The notes under the pieces: generated by a model
Seen by the model: the letters and a program-made list of their open reading frames with translations, nothing else
Database searches by the model: none
Told to the model about the DNA's origin: nothing
Shown here: piece by piece, positions 35,777 to 43,724 of the stretch
How positions within the stretch are numbered: the stretch's first letter is position 1
Layout of the letters: each line of letters begins with the position of its first letter
Translations under genes and position numbers: made by a program
Source: Mariniflexile litorale
Lineage (GTDB): Bacteria > Bacteroidota > Bacteroidia > Flavobacteriales > Flavobacteriaceae
Direction of reading: 5' to 3'
DNA length: 64,000 bases
NCBI RefSeq assembly: GCF_031128465.2
Contig: NZ_CP155618.1
Coordinates: forward strand, 4,206,501-4,270,500

Positions 35777-37468
35777 TTAACGCACTAACTTCTTATACTT
35801 AATACGTTTAGGTGTTAAATCACCTCCCAAACGTTTCTTTTTACTTTCTTCGTACTCGCTAAAACTACCTTCAAAGAAATACACTTGCGAATCGCCTTCG
35901 AAAGCCAAAATATGGGTACAGATTCTATCTAAAAACCATCTATCATGCGATATCACGACGGCACAACCTGCAAAGTTTTCTAAACCTTCTTCTAAAGCGC
36001 GTAAAGTATTCACATCAAGATCATTGGTTGGCTCATCCAAAAGTAGTACGTTGCCTTCCTCTTTAAGTGTCATGGCTAAATGAAGACGGTTTCTCTCACC
36101 TCCAGAAAGTAATTTCACTTTTTTATTTTGTTCTCCTCCTGAAAAATTAAAACGACTTAAATAAGCTCTAGAATTCACCTCTTTACCTCCCATTAAAACA
36201 AGCTCTTGTTCATCGCTAAAATTTTGCCAAATTGTTTTTTCGGGGTCAATGTTAGAATGTGCCTGATCTACGTACGCTATTTTAGCTGTTTCACCTACTA
36301 GAAACTCACCTTTATCTGGTGTTTGTTCACCCATAATCATTCTAAAAATAGTTGTTTTACCAGCACCATTCGGGCCAATAACACCAACAATACCTGCTTG
36401 TGGTAGTTTGAAGTTTAAATCTTCGTACAACAATTTATCATCAAAACCTTTACTTACACCAACCGCTTCTATAACATTCGTGCCTAAACGTGGCCCATTA
36501 GGAATATAAATCTCTAATTTTTCGTCAAGTTGTTTTTGGTCTTGACTTAATAATTTATCATAATTGTTTAAACGTGCTTTTTGTTTGGTTTGACGTCCTT
36601 TGGCACCTTGACGAACCCACTCTAACTCACGCTCCAATGTTTTTTGGCGCTTCGAAGCTGTCTTACTTTCTTGAGCTAAACGCTTTGATTTTTGATCTAA
36701 CCAAGAAGAATAATTACCTTTCCAAGGAATACCCTCTCCTCTATCTAATTCTAATATCCACCCAGCAACGTTATCTAAAAAGTATCTATCGTGAGTTACT
36801 GCAATAACAGTTCCTTTATATTGTGCTAAATGATGCTCTAACCAATGTACCGATTCTGCATCTAAGTGGTTGGTTGGCTCATCCAATAACAACACATCTG
36901 GCTCTTGTAACAGCAATCGGCATAATGCTACACGACGACGTTCTCCACCTGATAATACACCTATTTTTTTATCGCCATCTGGTGTTCTAAGTGCATCCAT
37001 AGCAATTTCTAATTTGGTATCTAATTCCCAAGCATTCGAAGCATCAATTTTATCTTGAAGCTCAGCTTGTCTAGCCATGAGTTTGTCCATTTTATCTGGG
37101 TTAGAATACACTTCTTCTAAACCAAACATATCGTTTATTTTATTGTATTCATCAAGAATAGCAACAGTTTCAGCTGCACCTTCTTTTACAATTTCTAAAA
37201 CGGTTTTGCTTTCATCAAGCTGTGGCTCTTGCTCTAAATACCCAACCGAGTAATCTTGCAAAAAAGTAACATCTCCTTGATAATTCTTTTCAACCCCCGC
37301 AATAATTTTAAGCAAGGTAGACTTACCCGATCCATTTAAACCTAAAATTCCAATTTTAGCACCGTAAAAAAAACTTAAATAAATATTTTTTAATACTGGC
37401 GTATTTGCACCAGTAAATGTCTTGGTTAAACCAGACATTGAGAAGATAACTTTTTTATCGTCAGACAT
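35777..37468 (-). CDS. ettA: energy-dependent translational throttle protein EttA
   Basis: This 563-residue ABC-F protein has two ATPase domains, with Walker A GLNGSGKST near 42 and GPNGAGKTT near 346, ABC signatures LSGGERRRVAL and LSGGERNRLHL, and Walker B LLLDEPTNHLD and LLLDEPTNDLD. No membrane segments are present. EttA binds the ribosomal E site and gates the first peptide-bond steps according to ATP levels. The long linker (EWVRQGAKGRQTKQKARLN) is typical. It matches EttA better than resistance-type ABC-F proteins. Confidence 0.93.
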   Translation of the reverse strand: MSDDKKVIFSMSGLTKTFTGANTPVLKNIYLSFFYGAKIGILGLNGSGKSTLLKIIAGVEKNYQGDVTFLQDYSVGYLEQEPQLDESKTVLEIVKEGAAETVAILDEYNKINDMFGLEEVYSNPDKMDKLMARQAELQDKIDASNAWELDTKLEIAMDALRTPDGDKKIGVLSGGERRRVALCRLLLQEPDVLLLDEPTNHLDAESVHWLEHHLAQYKGTVIAVTHDRYFLDNVAGWILELDRGEGIPWKGNYSSWLDQKSKRLAQESKTASKRQKTLERELEWVRQGAKGRQTKQKARLNNYDKLLSQDQKQLDEKLEIYIPNGPRLGTNVIEAVGVSKGFDDKLLYEDLNFKLPQAGIVGVIGPNGAGKTTIFRMIMGEQTPDKGEFLVGETAKIAYVDQAHSNIDPEKTIWQNFSDEQELVLMGGKEVNSRAYLSRFNFSGGEQNKKVKLLSGGERNRLHLAMTLKEEGNVLLLDEPTNDLDVNTLRALEEGLENFAGCAVVISHDRWFLDRICTHILAFEGDSQVYFFEGSFSEYEESKKKRLGGDLTPKRIKYKKLVR

Positions 37469-37560
37469 AATTAATTATGATTTTAGATTTACTATTTGAA
37501 AAAAATATCCGTTTGTATTATTGAAAACATTGCAAAATACAACGAATACAGCAAACTATA

Positions 37561-37743
37561 TTATACACGCCCCTTTAAAGCATTAAAGACCCAAGCAATG
37601 GCAAAAAAACCAATACCTACAGCTGCAAAACCCCAACCCGCTACATCATCGTATTTAAAAGCACCCATTAAAATTAATGCGACGCCTACTATTATCATAA
37701 TTGTTGTGGCCCAAGCCAATACTGTGTTTTTATTCATTGCCAT
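37561..37743 (-). CDS. CAL67264-type small membrane protein
   Basis: The 60-residue product has two hydrophobic helices (about 7-28 and 36-56) joined by the loop GAFKYDDVAGWG. It matches the conserved flavobacterial family named after Gramella CAL67264, as I recall it. Met3 is an alternative start. The function is unknown. It lies about 90 bases upstream of ettA on the same strand. Confidence 0.75.
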   Translation of the reverse strand: MAMNKNTVLAWATTIMIIVGVALILMGAFKYDDVAGWGFAAVGIGFFAIAWVFNALKGRV

Positions 37744-37762
37744 AGTTAGTTATTTAATTTTT

Positions 37763-37886
37763 GGGCGCATCCTTGAAAATAAGGTCGGGCTTTCCGCTGT
37801 ATCTTTTTTTTGTGTTTAAGTATTATAATACCATCGAGATATATCGAGAGCACATAAAAAAGGATGCCGCTGCAATCCCTTGCGCA
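37763..37886. repeat. structured intergenic element, GGGCGCA...TGCGC type
   Basis: This 124-base segment is GC-richer than its surroundings and encodes no protein. It starts GGGCGCATCC at 37763 and ends CAATCCCTTGCGCA at 37886. GCGCA near the start can pair with TGCGC at the end, and ATCTTTTTT at 37801 can pair with AAAAAAGGAT at 37856-37865. The GGTCGGGCTTTCCGC block (37783-37797) and GGATGCCGCTGCAATCC block (37862-37878) flank an AT-rich centre. I recall similar blocks in intergenic regions of other flavobacteria, but could not verify this. Confidence 0.5.
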
Positions 37887-38182
37887 GATTCACTCTACAA
37901 ATATCGTACTTTTAGTAATAAATCTAAAGTTTATAAATAATATTATTCTATAATAAATTTTAAATAAGCTCACAGGTTCGTTTATAAGCCTTTATAACCA
38001 CCATGTGTGTTCCTTTTTTGGGTTTTAATTATTTCATGCTTTTATTTGCAGTATACTGTCATTTCATCAAAATTAATCCCCTAAATAATTGAATGTGGCT
38101 ATATAAATGAATATATTTTTGAAACTTCTCAATTAACGTTTATTTATCAAATCGTTTAACAATTATACTCTTATATAACCCC

Positions 38183-38190
38183 TACTTTTG
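38183..38190 (+). promoter_or_regulatory. candidate -7 element of MFS gene
   Basis: TACTTTTG fits TAnnTTTG and lies 34 bases before the ATG at 38224. No TTG is found at the standard 19-base spacing. It also excludes the upstream in-frame start at 38188, which would lie inside the promoter. Confidence 0.45.
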
Positions 38191-38223
38191 CGGTTTAAAA
38201 ATAGTCTCAAATTAAACTTTATT

Positions 38224-39408
38224 ATGAACAAAGCCCTATTATCTTTAGCTATTGGAGGATTTGGTATCGGATTAACCGAATTTGTTATCATGGGCATTTT
38301 GCCGGATGTTGCTACCGCCTTTAATATAAGCATCCCTCAAGCTGGACATTTTATAGCGGCTTATGCGCTTGGAGTAGTTATAGGTGCTCCACTACTCACT
38401 GGTTTAGGAAGCAAGTGGCCTGCAAACAAAGTTTTAATAGCACTTATGCTTTGGTTTACAGTATTCAATACCCTATCGGCTTTGGCTACAAACTATACTT
38501 CTTTTATGGTTTTAAGATTTCTGTCTGGTTTACCTCACGGAGCCTTTTTTGGTATAGGTGCTGTGGTAGCAGGTAAACTCTCTAAACAAGGTAAAGAAGC
38601 ACAAGGTATAGCTATTATGTTTAGTGGTTTAACTTTCGCCAATCTTTTAGGTGTTCCCTTTGGAACTTATTTAGGCAAACATTTTAGTTGGAACATCTCT
38701 TTTTTAATGGTTGGAATTGTGGGTGCATTGGCAGTATTAAGTGTTAAATTATGGATGCCTCTATTAAAACAATCTTCAGAATCTAATTTTGTGAGTGAGT
38801 TCAAAATTTTTAAGCGGTTAGAACTTTGGTTAATTATTTTATTAACCACCATTGGAACTGGAGGCTTCTTTGCTTGGTACAGTTATATTGCACCCTTAAT
38901 TACAGATGTTGCAGGACTTCCAAATGAAATGGTATCAATAGCTATGATATTGGCAGGATTGGGTATGGTGATAGGAAATTTTATTGGTGCTAAGCTTGCC
39001 GAAAAGTTTTTACCCATACATGCCATAATTATAACACTCATTTTTATGGTGATATGTTTGGTATTAAATACTTTTCTAGCAACAGATAAAATTTTAGTGT
39101 TAGTGATGACTTTTATAATAGGGATGGTTACCTTCAGTCTATCTACTCCCATACAAGTAGCCATTATTAATGCATCAAAAGGTTCTGAAACTTTAGGGTC
39201 TTCTCTTAACCAAAGCGCTTTCAATATTGGGAATGCTTCGGGAGCTTATTTTGCAGGTTTGCCTATTGCCATGGGCTATGGATACACTGCAGCCGATTGG
39301 GTTGGAGCAGCTATGGCAGGATTTGGCATATTAATTGCTTTCTTTATTATTTTATTAAGAAAACGTCGTATCTCACAAAAAGAGACAACCAAACCCTGTT
39401 ATTCCTAA
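38224..39408 (+). CDS. MFS transporter, AraJ/YdhP-like
   Basis: This 394-residue protein has 12 hydrophobic helices. It begins ALLSLAIGGFGIGLTEFVIMGILPDVA and has the MFS loop motif GAPLLTGLGSKW near 58, a pattern typical of the drug:H+ antiporter-1 sugar/arabinose efflux (AraJ) group. It probably exports a small molecule with protons. I use the ATG at 38224, because the 12 residues before it are not family-like and the promoter overlaps them. It is monocistronic. Confidence 0.87.
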   Translation: MNKALLSLAIGGFGIGLTEFVIMGILPDVATAFNISIPQAGHFIAAYALGVVIGAPLLTGLGSKWPANKVLIALMLWFTVFNTLSALATNYTSFMVLRFLSGLPHGAFFGIGAVVAGKLSKQGKEAQGIAIMFSGLTFANLLGVPFGTYLGKHFSWNISFLMVGIVGALAVLSVKLWMPLLKQSSESNFVSEFKIFKRLELWLIILLTTIGTGGFFAWYSYIAPLITDVAGLPNEMVSIAMILAGLGMVIGNFIGAKLAEKFLPIHAIIITLIFMVICLVLNTFLATDKILVLVMTFIIGMVTFSLSTPIQVAIINASKGSETLGSSLNQSAFNIGNASGAYFAGLPIAMGYGYTAADWVGAAMAGFGILIAFFIILLRKRRISQKETTKPCYS

Positions 39409-39722
39409 TCATATAATCATATAATTAGAATATAATAATAAGAAGCTTTCTTTTGAAGGATTAATTTCATCTTGACAGAAAACTATTTTGACATATAAAA
39501 AGAACTTAACATGATGACTGAATCACTTTTAATCTGAAAAATACGCATTTCGTCTATGTTTTTTTCATACTATTGTCTATTATTGTTGATAAATTAATTA
39601 ATTTTAACCGCTTATTAATTATAAATAATTAATTGAAAAAGCATAATTAAATTTTAATAATTTAATGTCTGAACTTAGAAACTATTAGATTTAAAAAATA
39701 AATACATTATAGATCAAATAAT
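39409..39722 (+). other. gene-free AT-rich spacer
   Basis: The 314 bases between the MFS gene and the GHL10 gene hold no credible reading frame. The sequence is very AT-rich with repeated ATTAATTA-type runs around 39592-39630. No TTG-N19-TAnnTTTG promoter or terminator hairpin stands out. Confidence 0.6.
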
Positions 39723-41414
39723 ATGAAAATATTTGCCCCTTATTTTCTGTTTTTTTTTATTACCACTCAAGCACAAGTAGGTACAAGTATTACAACTCCA
39801 AAAGCTAGTTTATACATAAATACCGTAGCCACCCATATTAGCAAGGCAACTGCAAAAGGAGAATTAAGAGGTGTCTTTTTACCTTCAATATCCAGTCTGT
39901 CTTGGCCAACTAATCGTAAAGCAACTCCCGCTGAGCAACAAGCAGAACTCATAACCATTTTAGATAATCTTAAGGCAAATGGTTACAATACCGTTTTTTT
40001 GCAGGTACGTCCTGAATGTGATGCTTTGTATGCATCTGAAATCGACCCTTGGTCTTACTGGCTTACAGGAACACAAGGGAAAGCGCCTTCTCCATTATGG
40101 GATCCTTTAGAATTTGCAGTTACAGAGGCACATGTAAGGGGTCTAGATTTGCACGCTTGGCTAAATCCTTATAGAGTTAAACAAACCTCTGCAATGGAAT
40201 TAGCACCAAATAATGTAGCAAAATTACATCCAACATGGACTTTTCAAGCTAAATTAGATCATACTGATAAAGCGTTAACTTTGAAAATGTTAAATCCAGG
40301 GCTACCTGCCGTTAGAGATTACATTGTAAGTGTTATTCAAGATATTGCAAATAGATATGATATTGATGGTATCCACTTTGACGACTATTTCTATCCTTAT
40401 TCTGGTATGGAAACGACTCCGCAAGATGCACAAACCTATATCGATAACAATCCAACCTGTATCGCTACTATAGAAGATTGGCGCAGAAACAATGTAAACC
40501 TAATGATTGGAATGGTTTATGACACACTACAAACCATTAATATTTCTAAAAATAAAAATATCGTATTTGGTGTAAGTCCATTTGGAATATGGAAATCAGG
40601 AACTCCATCTAATATTAGTGGAACCTCTTCATTCAACGCTTTATTTTGCGACCCAATTGCTTGGTTAAATTCAGGTAAAGTAGACTACTTAGCACCACAA
40701 TTATATTGGAAAATCACAAAAGCGCAAGATTATATTGCCCTCTCGAAATGGTGGAATGATCAAGCAAAATTATATTCTAAACAGCTTTATGTAAGTCAGG
40801 GTTATTATAGAATGGATTATACGAACCCTTGGGAAATTTCAGAAATTCAAAACCAAATAAATCATAATAGGCAGCCTCATATGGATGCTACTTTTGGTCA
40901 AATTGCTTATAGTTATACCGTTATAAAAAACAATTTAAAAGGACTAAATGGAACTTTAAATAGTACTCAATTTAAATACAAATCTTTTGCACCGCCTATT
41001 TTAGGATTAGGCAAAGATAATATCTGCCCTATAAAGCCCGCCAATATTAGATTTGAACCCTTCAAAATTTTATGGGACACCCCAGAAGCAGCTTCAGACG
41101 GTGATTTACCTGTGAAATATGTTGTTTATGCCTTTGATAATCCTACCGAAGCAATTTCTAAAATGAATGATAGTTCTAAAATACTTGATATAGTTTCGGG
41201 AAACGAATTTGCATTAACCCAAACACAAATGAATACTAAAGTTTTTGTAGTTACATCTTTAGATAAAAACAATAACGAAGCTGGCGATTTTACTGAAACT
41301 AATAAATTAGGGCTTGTACACACAAAAGTAAATGAGTTAGTAATTAACCCCGTACCAAATGTTAACCCAATAAATATAGTAGTGCCTGACTTATATAATA
41401 AAAAATCAATTTAG
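39723..41414 (+). CDS. secreted family-10-like glycosyl hydrolase (GHL10)
   Basis: This 563-residue protein has a signal peptide at 1-18 (ending TQAQ) and a GHL10/DUF187 TIM barrel at about 45-400. Visible blocks are LRGVFLPSI, YNTVFLQVRPECDALY near 91, LHAWLNPYRV near 140, DIDGIHFDDYFYP near 216 and VDYLAPQLYWKI near 320. A fibronectin-III-like domain follows at about 435-545 (PANIRFEPFKILWDTP). It probably hydrolyses a glycan in the periplasm or outside; the substrate is unknown. The C-terminus lacks a recognisable T9SS sorting domain, unlike many flavobacterial relatives. Confidence 0.82.
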   Translation: MKIFAPYFLFFFITTQAQVGTSITTPKASLYINTVATHISKATAKGELRGVFLPSISSLSWPTNRKATPAEQQAELITILDNLKANGYNTVFLQVRPECDALYASEIDPWSYWLTGTQGKAPSPLWDPLEFAVTEAHVRGLDLHAWLNPYRVKQTSAMELAPNNVAKLHPTWTFQAKLDHTDKALTLKMLNPGLPAVRDYIVSVIQDIANRYDIDGIHFDDYFYPYSGMETTPQDAQTYIDNNPTCIATIEDWRRNNVNLMIGMVYDTLQTINISKNKNIVFGVSPFGIWKSGTPSNISGTSSFNALFCDPIAWLNSGKVDYLAPQLYWKITKAQDYIALSKWWNDQAKLYSKQLYVSQGYYRMDYTNPWEISEIQNQINHNRQPHMDATFGQIAYSYTVIKNNLKGLNGTLNSTQFKYKSFAPPILGLGKDNICPIKPANIRFEPFKILWDTPEAASDGDLPVKYVVYAFDNPTEAISKMNDSSKILDIVSGNEFALTQTQMNTKVFVVTSLDKNNNEAGDFTETNKLGLVHTKVNELVINPVPNVNPINIVVPDLYNKKSI

Positions 41415-41430
41415 ATGCGCTGTTGAGATA

Positions 41431-41462
41431 TAAAAAAGGGTTAAACTTTAAAAATCTAACCC
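41431..41462 (-). terminator. terminator of pirin operon
   Basis: On the minus strand GGGTTA and TAACCC (41462-41457 and 41443-41438) enclose a 13-base loop and are followed by TTTTTTAT. It lies 46 bases after the pirin stop. Confidence 0.6.
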
Positions 41463-41507
41463 AAGGTGCTTTTAACTTATAAAATTTTAAAATGTAGTCT
41501 CTGGAAA

Positions 41508-42230
41508 TTAAAATTCCATAGGCACTTCAATAAACAATATACTAGAATCAACTTCTGCTTTAATTGTAAAAATTTCCGTTGCTGAAATACCCGCAGCATC
41601 TCGATTTTCCAAAATTGTGTTATCAATCAATACTTTACCACTAATCATCATTACATATACCCCATGATTTTTACTTTTAAGTTTATATTCAAATGCGGTA
41701 CTTTTATCTAAATCAATCCGAGAAATTACAGCATCTTGATGAATCTTCAAACTTCCCTCATGGTTTTCATCTATAGAACTAACTAAGGTTTGAAGTTTAT
41801 TTTTCCTTTCATCAGCGTCAAATGTCTTTTGATCATATCTTGGTACTACATTTTGCTTATTCGGAAATATCCAAATTTGAAACAGGCTTAAATGCTTTTC
41901 GTTAGAGCCATTAATTTCAGAATGTTGTACACCAGTACCTGCACTCATCACTTGCACCTCTCCTGGCAATACTGATAACCATGTGTCGCTCATGTTATCT
42001 TTGTGTTTTAACACCCCTTTCAATGGAATCGTAATGATTTCCATATTATCGTGTGGATGAGTTCCAAATCCCATTTTTGGGGCCACAATATCATCATTCA
42101 AAACCCTTAAAGCACCAAAATGTACTTTTTCGGGATTATTATAACTAGCAAAACTAAATGAATGATTTGCCTGCAACCAACCATGGTTGGCAACTCCTCT
42201 ACTATCGGCTTTATGAATTATAGTTTTCAT
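41508..42230 (-). CDS. pirin family protein (YhaK-like)
   Basis: This 240-residue bicupin-type protein begins with the pirin pattern RGVANHGWLQANHSFSFASY. Metal ligands lie in GTHPHDNMEI near 58 and TGVQHSEIN near 101. Bacterial YhaK-like pirins bind a metal and some have quercetinase activity or respond to oxidants. It follows the MarR-FMN-reductase run with an 80-base gap containing an inverted repeat, so it may be independently controlled by the same regulator. Confidence 0.85.
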   Translation of the reverse strand: MKTIIHKADSRGVANHGWLQANHSFSFASYNNPEKVHFGALRVLNDDIVAPKMGFGTHPHDNMEIITIPLKGVLKHKDNMSDTWLSVLPGEVQVMSAGTGVQHSEINGSNEKHLSLFQIWIFPNKQNVVPRYDQKTFDADERKNKLQTLVSSIDENHEGSLKIHQDAVISRIDLDKSTAFEYKLKSKNHGVYVMMISGKVLIDNTILENRDAAGISATEIFTIKAEVDSSILFIEVPMEF

Positions 42231-42289
42231 CGTTTTAAATATTTTATCTCCTCAACTAAGGAGTGTTTTTTATTAATTATTACACTTTA

Positions 42290-42312
42290 AGATTTCTGTT
42301 CTGCAGAAATCT
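42290..42312 (-). promoter_or_regulatory. inverted repeat between marR and pirin genes
   Basis: AGATTTCTG and CAGAAATCT form perfect 9-base arms around a 5-base centre. The repeat touches the marR stop codon and lies 59 bases upstream of pirin. No T-run follows in the transcribed direction, so it is not a clear terminator. Length and symmetry fit a MarR-type operator. Confidence 0.45.
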
Positions 42313-42748
42313 ATCTCATTTTATCAAGCAGATTACTTAATTGTTCTGCTTCTGCTTCATTTAAATTTTTCAATAATTCTTTGTTTAAATTATCTGGAAT
42401 TGCTTCTAAAAGAGCATTTCCTTCTTTTGTAATAGCTATTTTAACTACGCGCCTATCACTATCACACGGTAGGCGTTCAATATAGTTTTTGGCGCACAGC
42501 TTATCCATTAAGCGGGTAGTGTTTGGAGCACGATCTATCATTCTTTCTTTTATAACTTGAACATTTATAGGCTCTCCCGCACCTTTTAATATTCTAAGAA
42601 TATTATATTGCTGGGGCGAGATTCCAAAAGGTTTAAAAAACTCATTTTGAAAACCAGAAATCCAGTTTGCTGTATATAAAATATTTAACAGTGCCTTAAC
42701 TCTGTTGTTAGAAAATTTTGAATTGATATCTTTACTAATGTCTCCCAT
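42311..42748 (-). CDS. MarR family regulator
   Basis: This 145-residue winged helix-turn-helix protein has the MarR core FGISPQQYNILRIL near 42, the recognition helix IKERMIDRAPNTTRLMDKL and the wing PCDSDRRVVKIAIT. It probably represses its own operon, which contains an FMN reductase and a small GNAT protein upstream, and may also act on the pirin gene downstream. The neighbours suggest a redox or electrophile signal. Confidence 0.88.
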   Translation of the reverse strand: MGDISKDINSKFSNNRVKALLNILYTANWISGFQNEFFKPFGISPQQYNILRILKGAGEPINVQVIKERMIDRAPNTTRLMDKLCAKNYIERLPCDSDRRVVKIAITKEGNALLEAIPDNLNKELLKNLNEAEAEQLSNLLDKMR

Positions 42749-42759
42749 TTTATATTTGT

Positions 42760-43044
42760 TTAGGCTAAAACATCTGCATATTCATCGTGTTTCTTCTTAA
42801 AAACCGCATGTGCAAATGTGCATAACGGAATTACTTTTAAGTTATTAACGCGTAAATATTCAACGGCTGCGTCAACCAATTTATATCCCACACCTTGTCC
42901 TTTTAGTACTTCACTTACTTCGGTATGATCTATAATAATCTTATCTGGATTTGCATGCGAATAAGTCATTTCTGCTTCTCGTTTACCATCAATTTCGACA
43001 TAAAACATGCCCTTTTTACCATTATCATTATGCTTAACTTCCAT
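42760..43044 (-). CDS. small GNAT acetyltransferase (YjdJ/NATD1 type)
   Basis: The 94-residue single-domain protein has the acyl-CoA loop VLKGQGVGYKLVDAAVEYLR near 49-69 and the end PLCTFAHAVFKKKHDEYADV. These features define the GNAT subgroup of YjdJ and animal NATD1. The acceptor is unknown. It starts one base after the FMN reductase stop and ends 11 bases before marR, so it is within the same operon. Confidence 0.85.
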   Translation of the reverse strand: MEVKHNDNGKKGMFYVEIDGKREAEMTYSHANPDKIIIDHTEVSEVLKGQGVGYKLVDAAVEYLRVNNLKVIPLCTFAHAVFKKKHDEYADVLA

Positions 43045-43045
43045 T

Positions 43046-43576
43046 TTATAACTGCTTTTGAAATTGTTTTACCGAATTTATTAATTGATTATCAAAATCT
43101 TCATTAGTAATTTTTCCATCAGAAAAATTATTACCAAAAAAGGGTAAAGAAAATGCTTCTATGATAGTTGCATCGTGAAAAGCAAATCTACCTTGAGCTA
43201 TTTCTAATACTGATAAACCTCCTCTACCACCTGGCGAAGTAGCCATTAGCAACATTGGCTTATTAAAAAACATTTTGCCTTCTATTCTTGTTAGCCAATC
43301 AAAAAGATTTTTAAAAGCGGTAGAATATGCTCCATTATGCTCAGCTAAAGATAAAATAATGCCATCTGTATTTTTTAAAATATCTAAAAACTTATGTGCA
43401 TTATCTGGAATCCCCGTCTCTTTTTCTAAATCAATTCCATATAATGGCAATTCAAAATCATTTAAATCTAAAATGTTAACATTTACATCTGCAACTAAAC
43501 TAGAAGCATATATTGCTAATTCTTTATTGATTGAGTTTTTACTATTTGAACCTGCAAAGGCTATTATATTTTTCAT
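43046..43576 (-). CDS. NADPH-dependent FMN reductase-like protein
   Basis: This 176-residue flavodoxin-fold protein has the FMN phosphate loop FAGSNSKNSINKEL near 6-19, LSLAEHNGAYSTAFKNLFDW near 76 and ATSPGGRGG near 112. It should reduce FMN or quinones with NAD(P)H in the cytoplasm. It leads the operon with a GNAT protein and MarR, and its promoter overlaps a small palindrome. Confidence 0.85.
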   Translation of the reverse strand: MKNIIAFAGSNSKNSINKELAIYASSLVADVNVNILDLNDFELPLYGIDLEKETGIPDNAHKFLDILKNTDGIILSLAEHNGAYSTAFKNLFDWLTRIEGKMFFNKPMLLMATSPGGRGGLSVLEIAQGRFAFHDATIIEAFSLPFFGNNFSDGKITNEDFDNQLINSVKQFQKQL

Positions 43577-43598
43577 GTAATTATCTTTTTTAATAATA

Positions 43599-43634
43599 CA
43601 AATATAATATAAAATAATTTAGTTTCCAAGGAAA
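43599..43634 (-). promoter_or_regulatory. promoter and palindrome of MarR operon
   Basis: On the minus strand TTG (43629-43627) is separated by 20 bases from TATATTTG (43606-43599), close to the Bacteroidota consensus. The palindrome TTTCC-AA-GGAAA (43623-43634) covers the -33 element. A repressor bound there would block the promoter, fitting autoregulation by the MarR protein of the operon. Confidence 0.55.
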
Positions 43635-43724
43635 ATATCTCCATGTAATATTAATTAATAAAACATTAACAATACATAATAGTGTAATTGAAACTTTTGT
43701 ATTTTAGCTTCAAACAAATTATCA

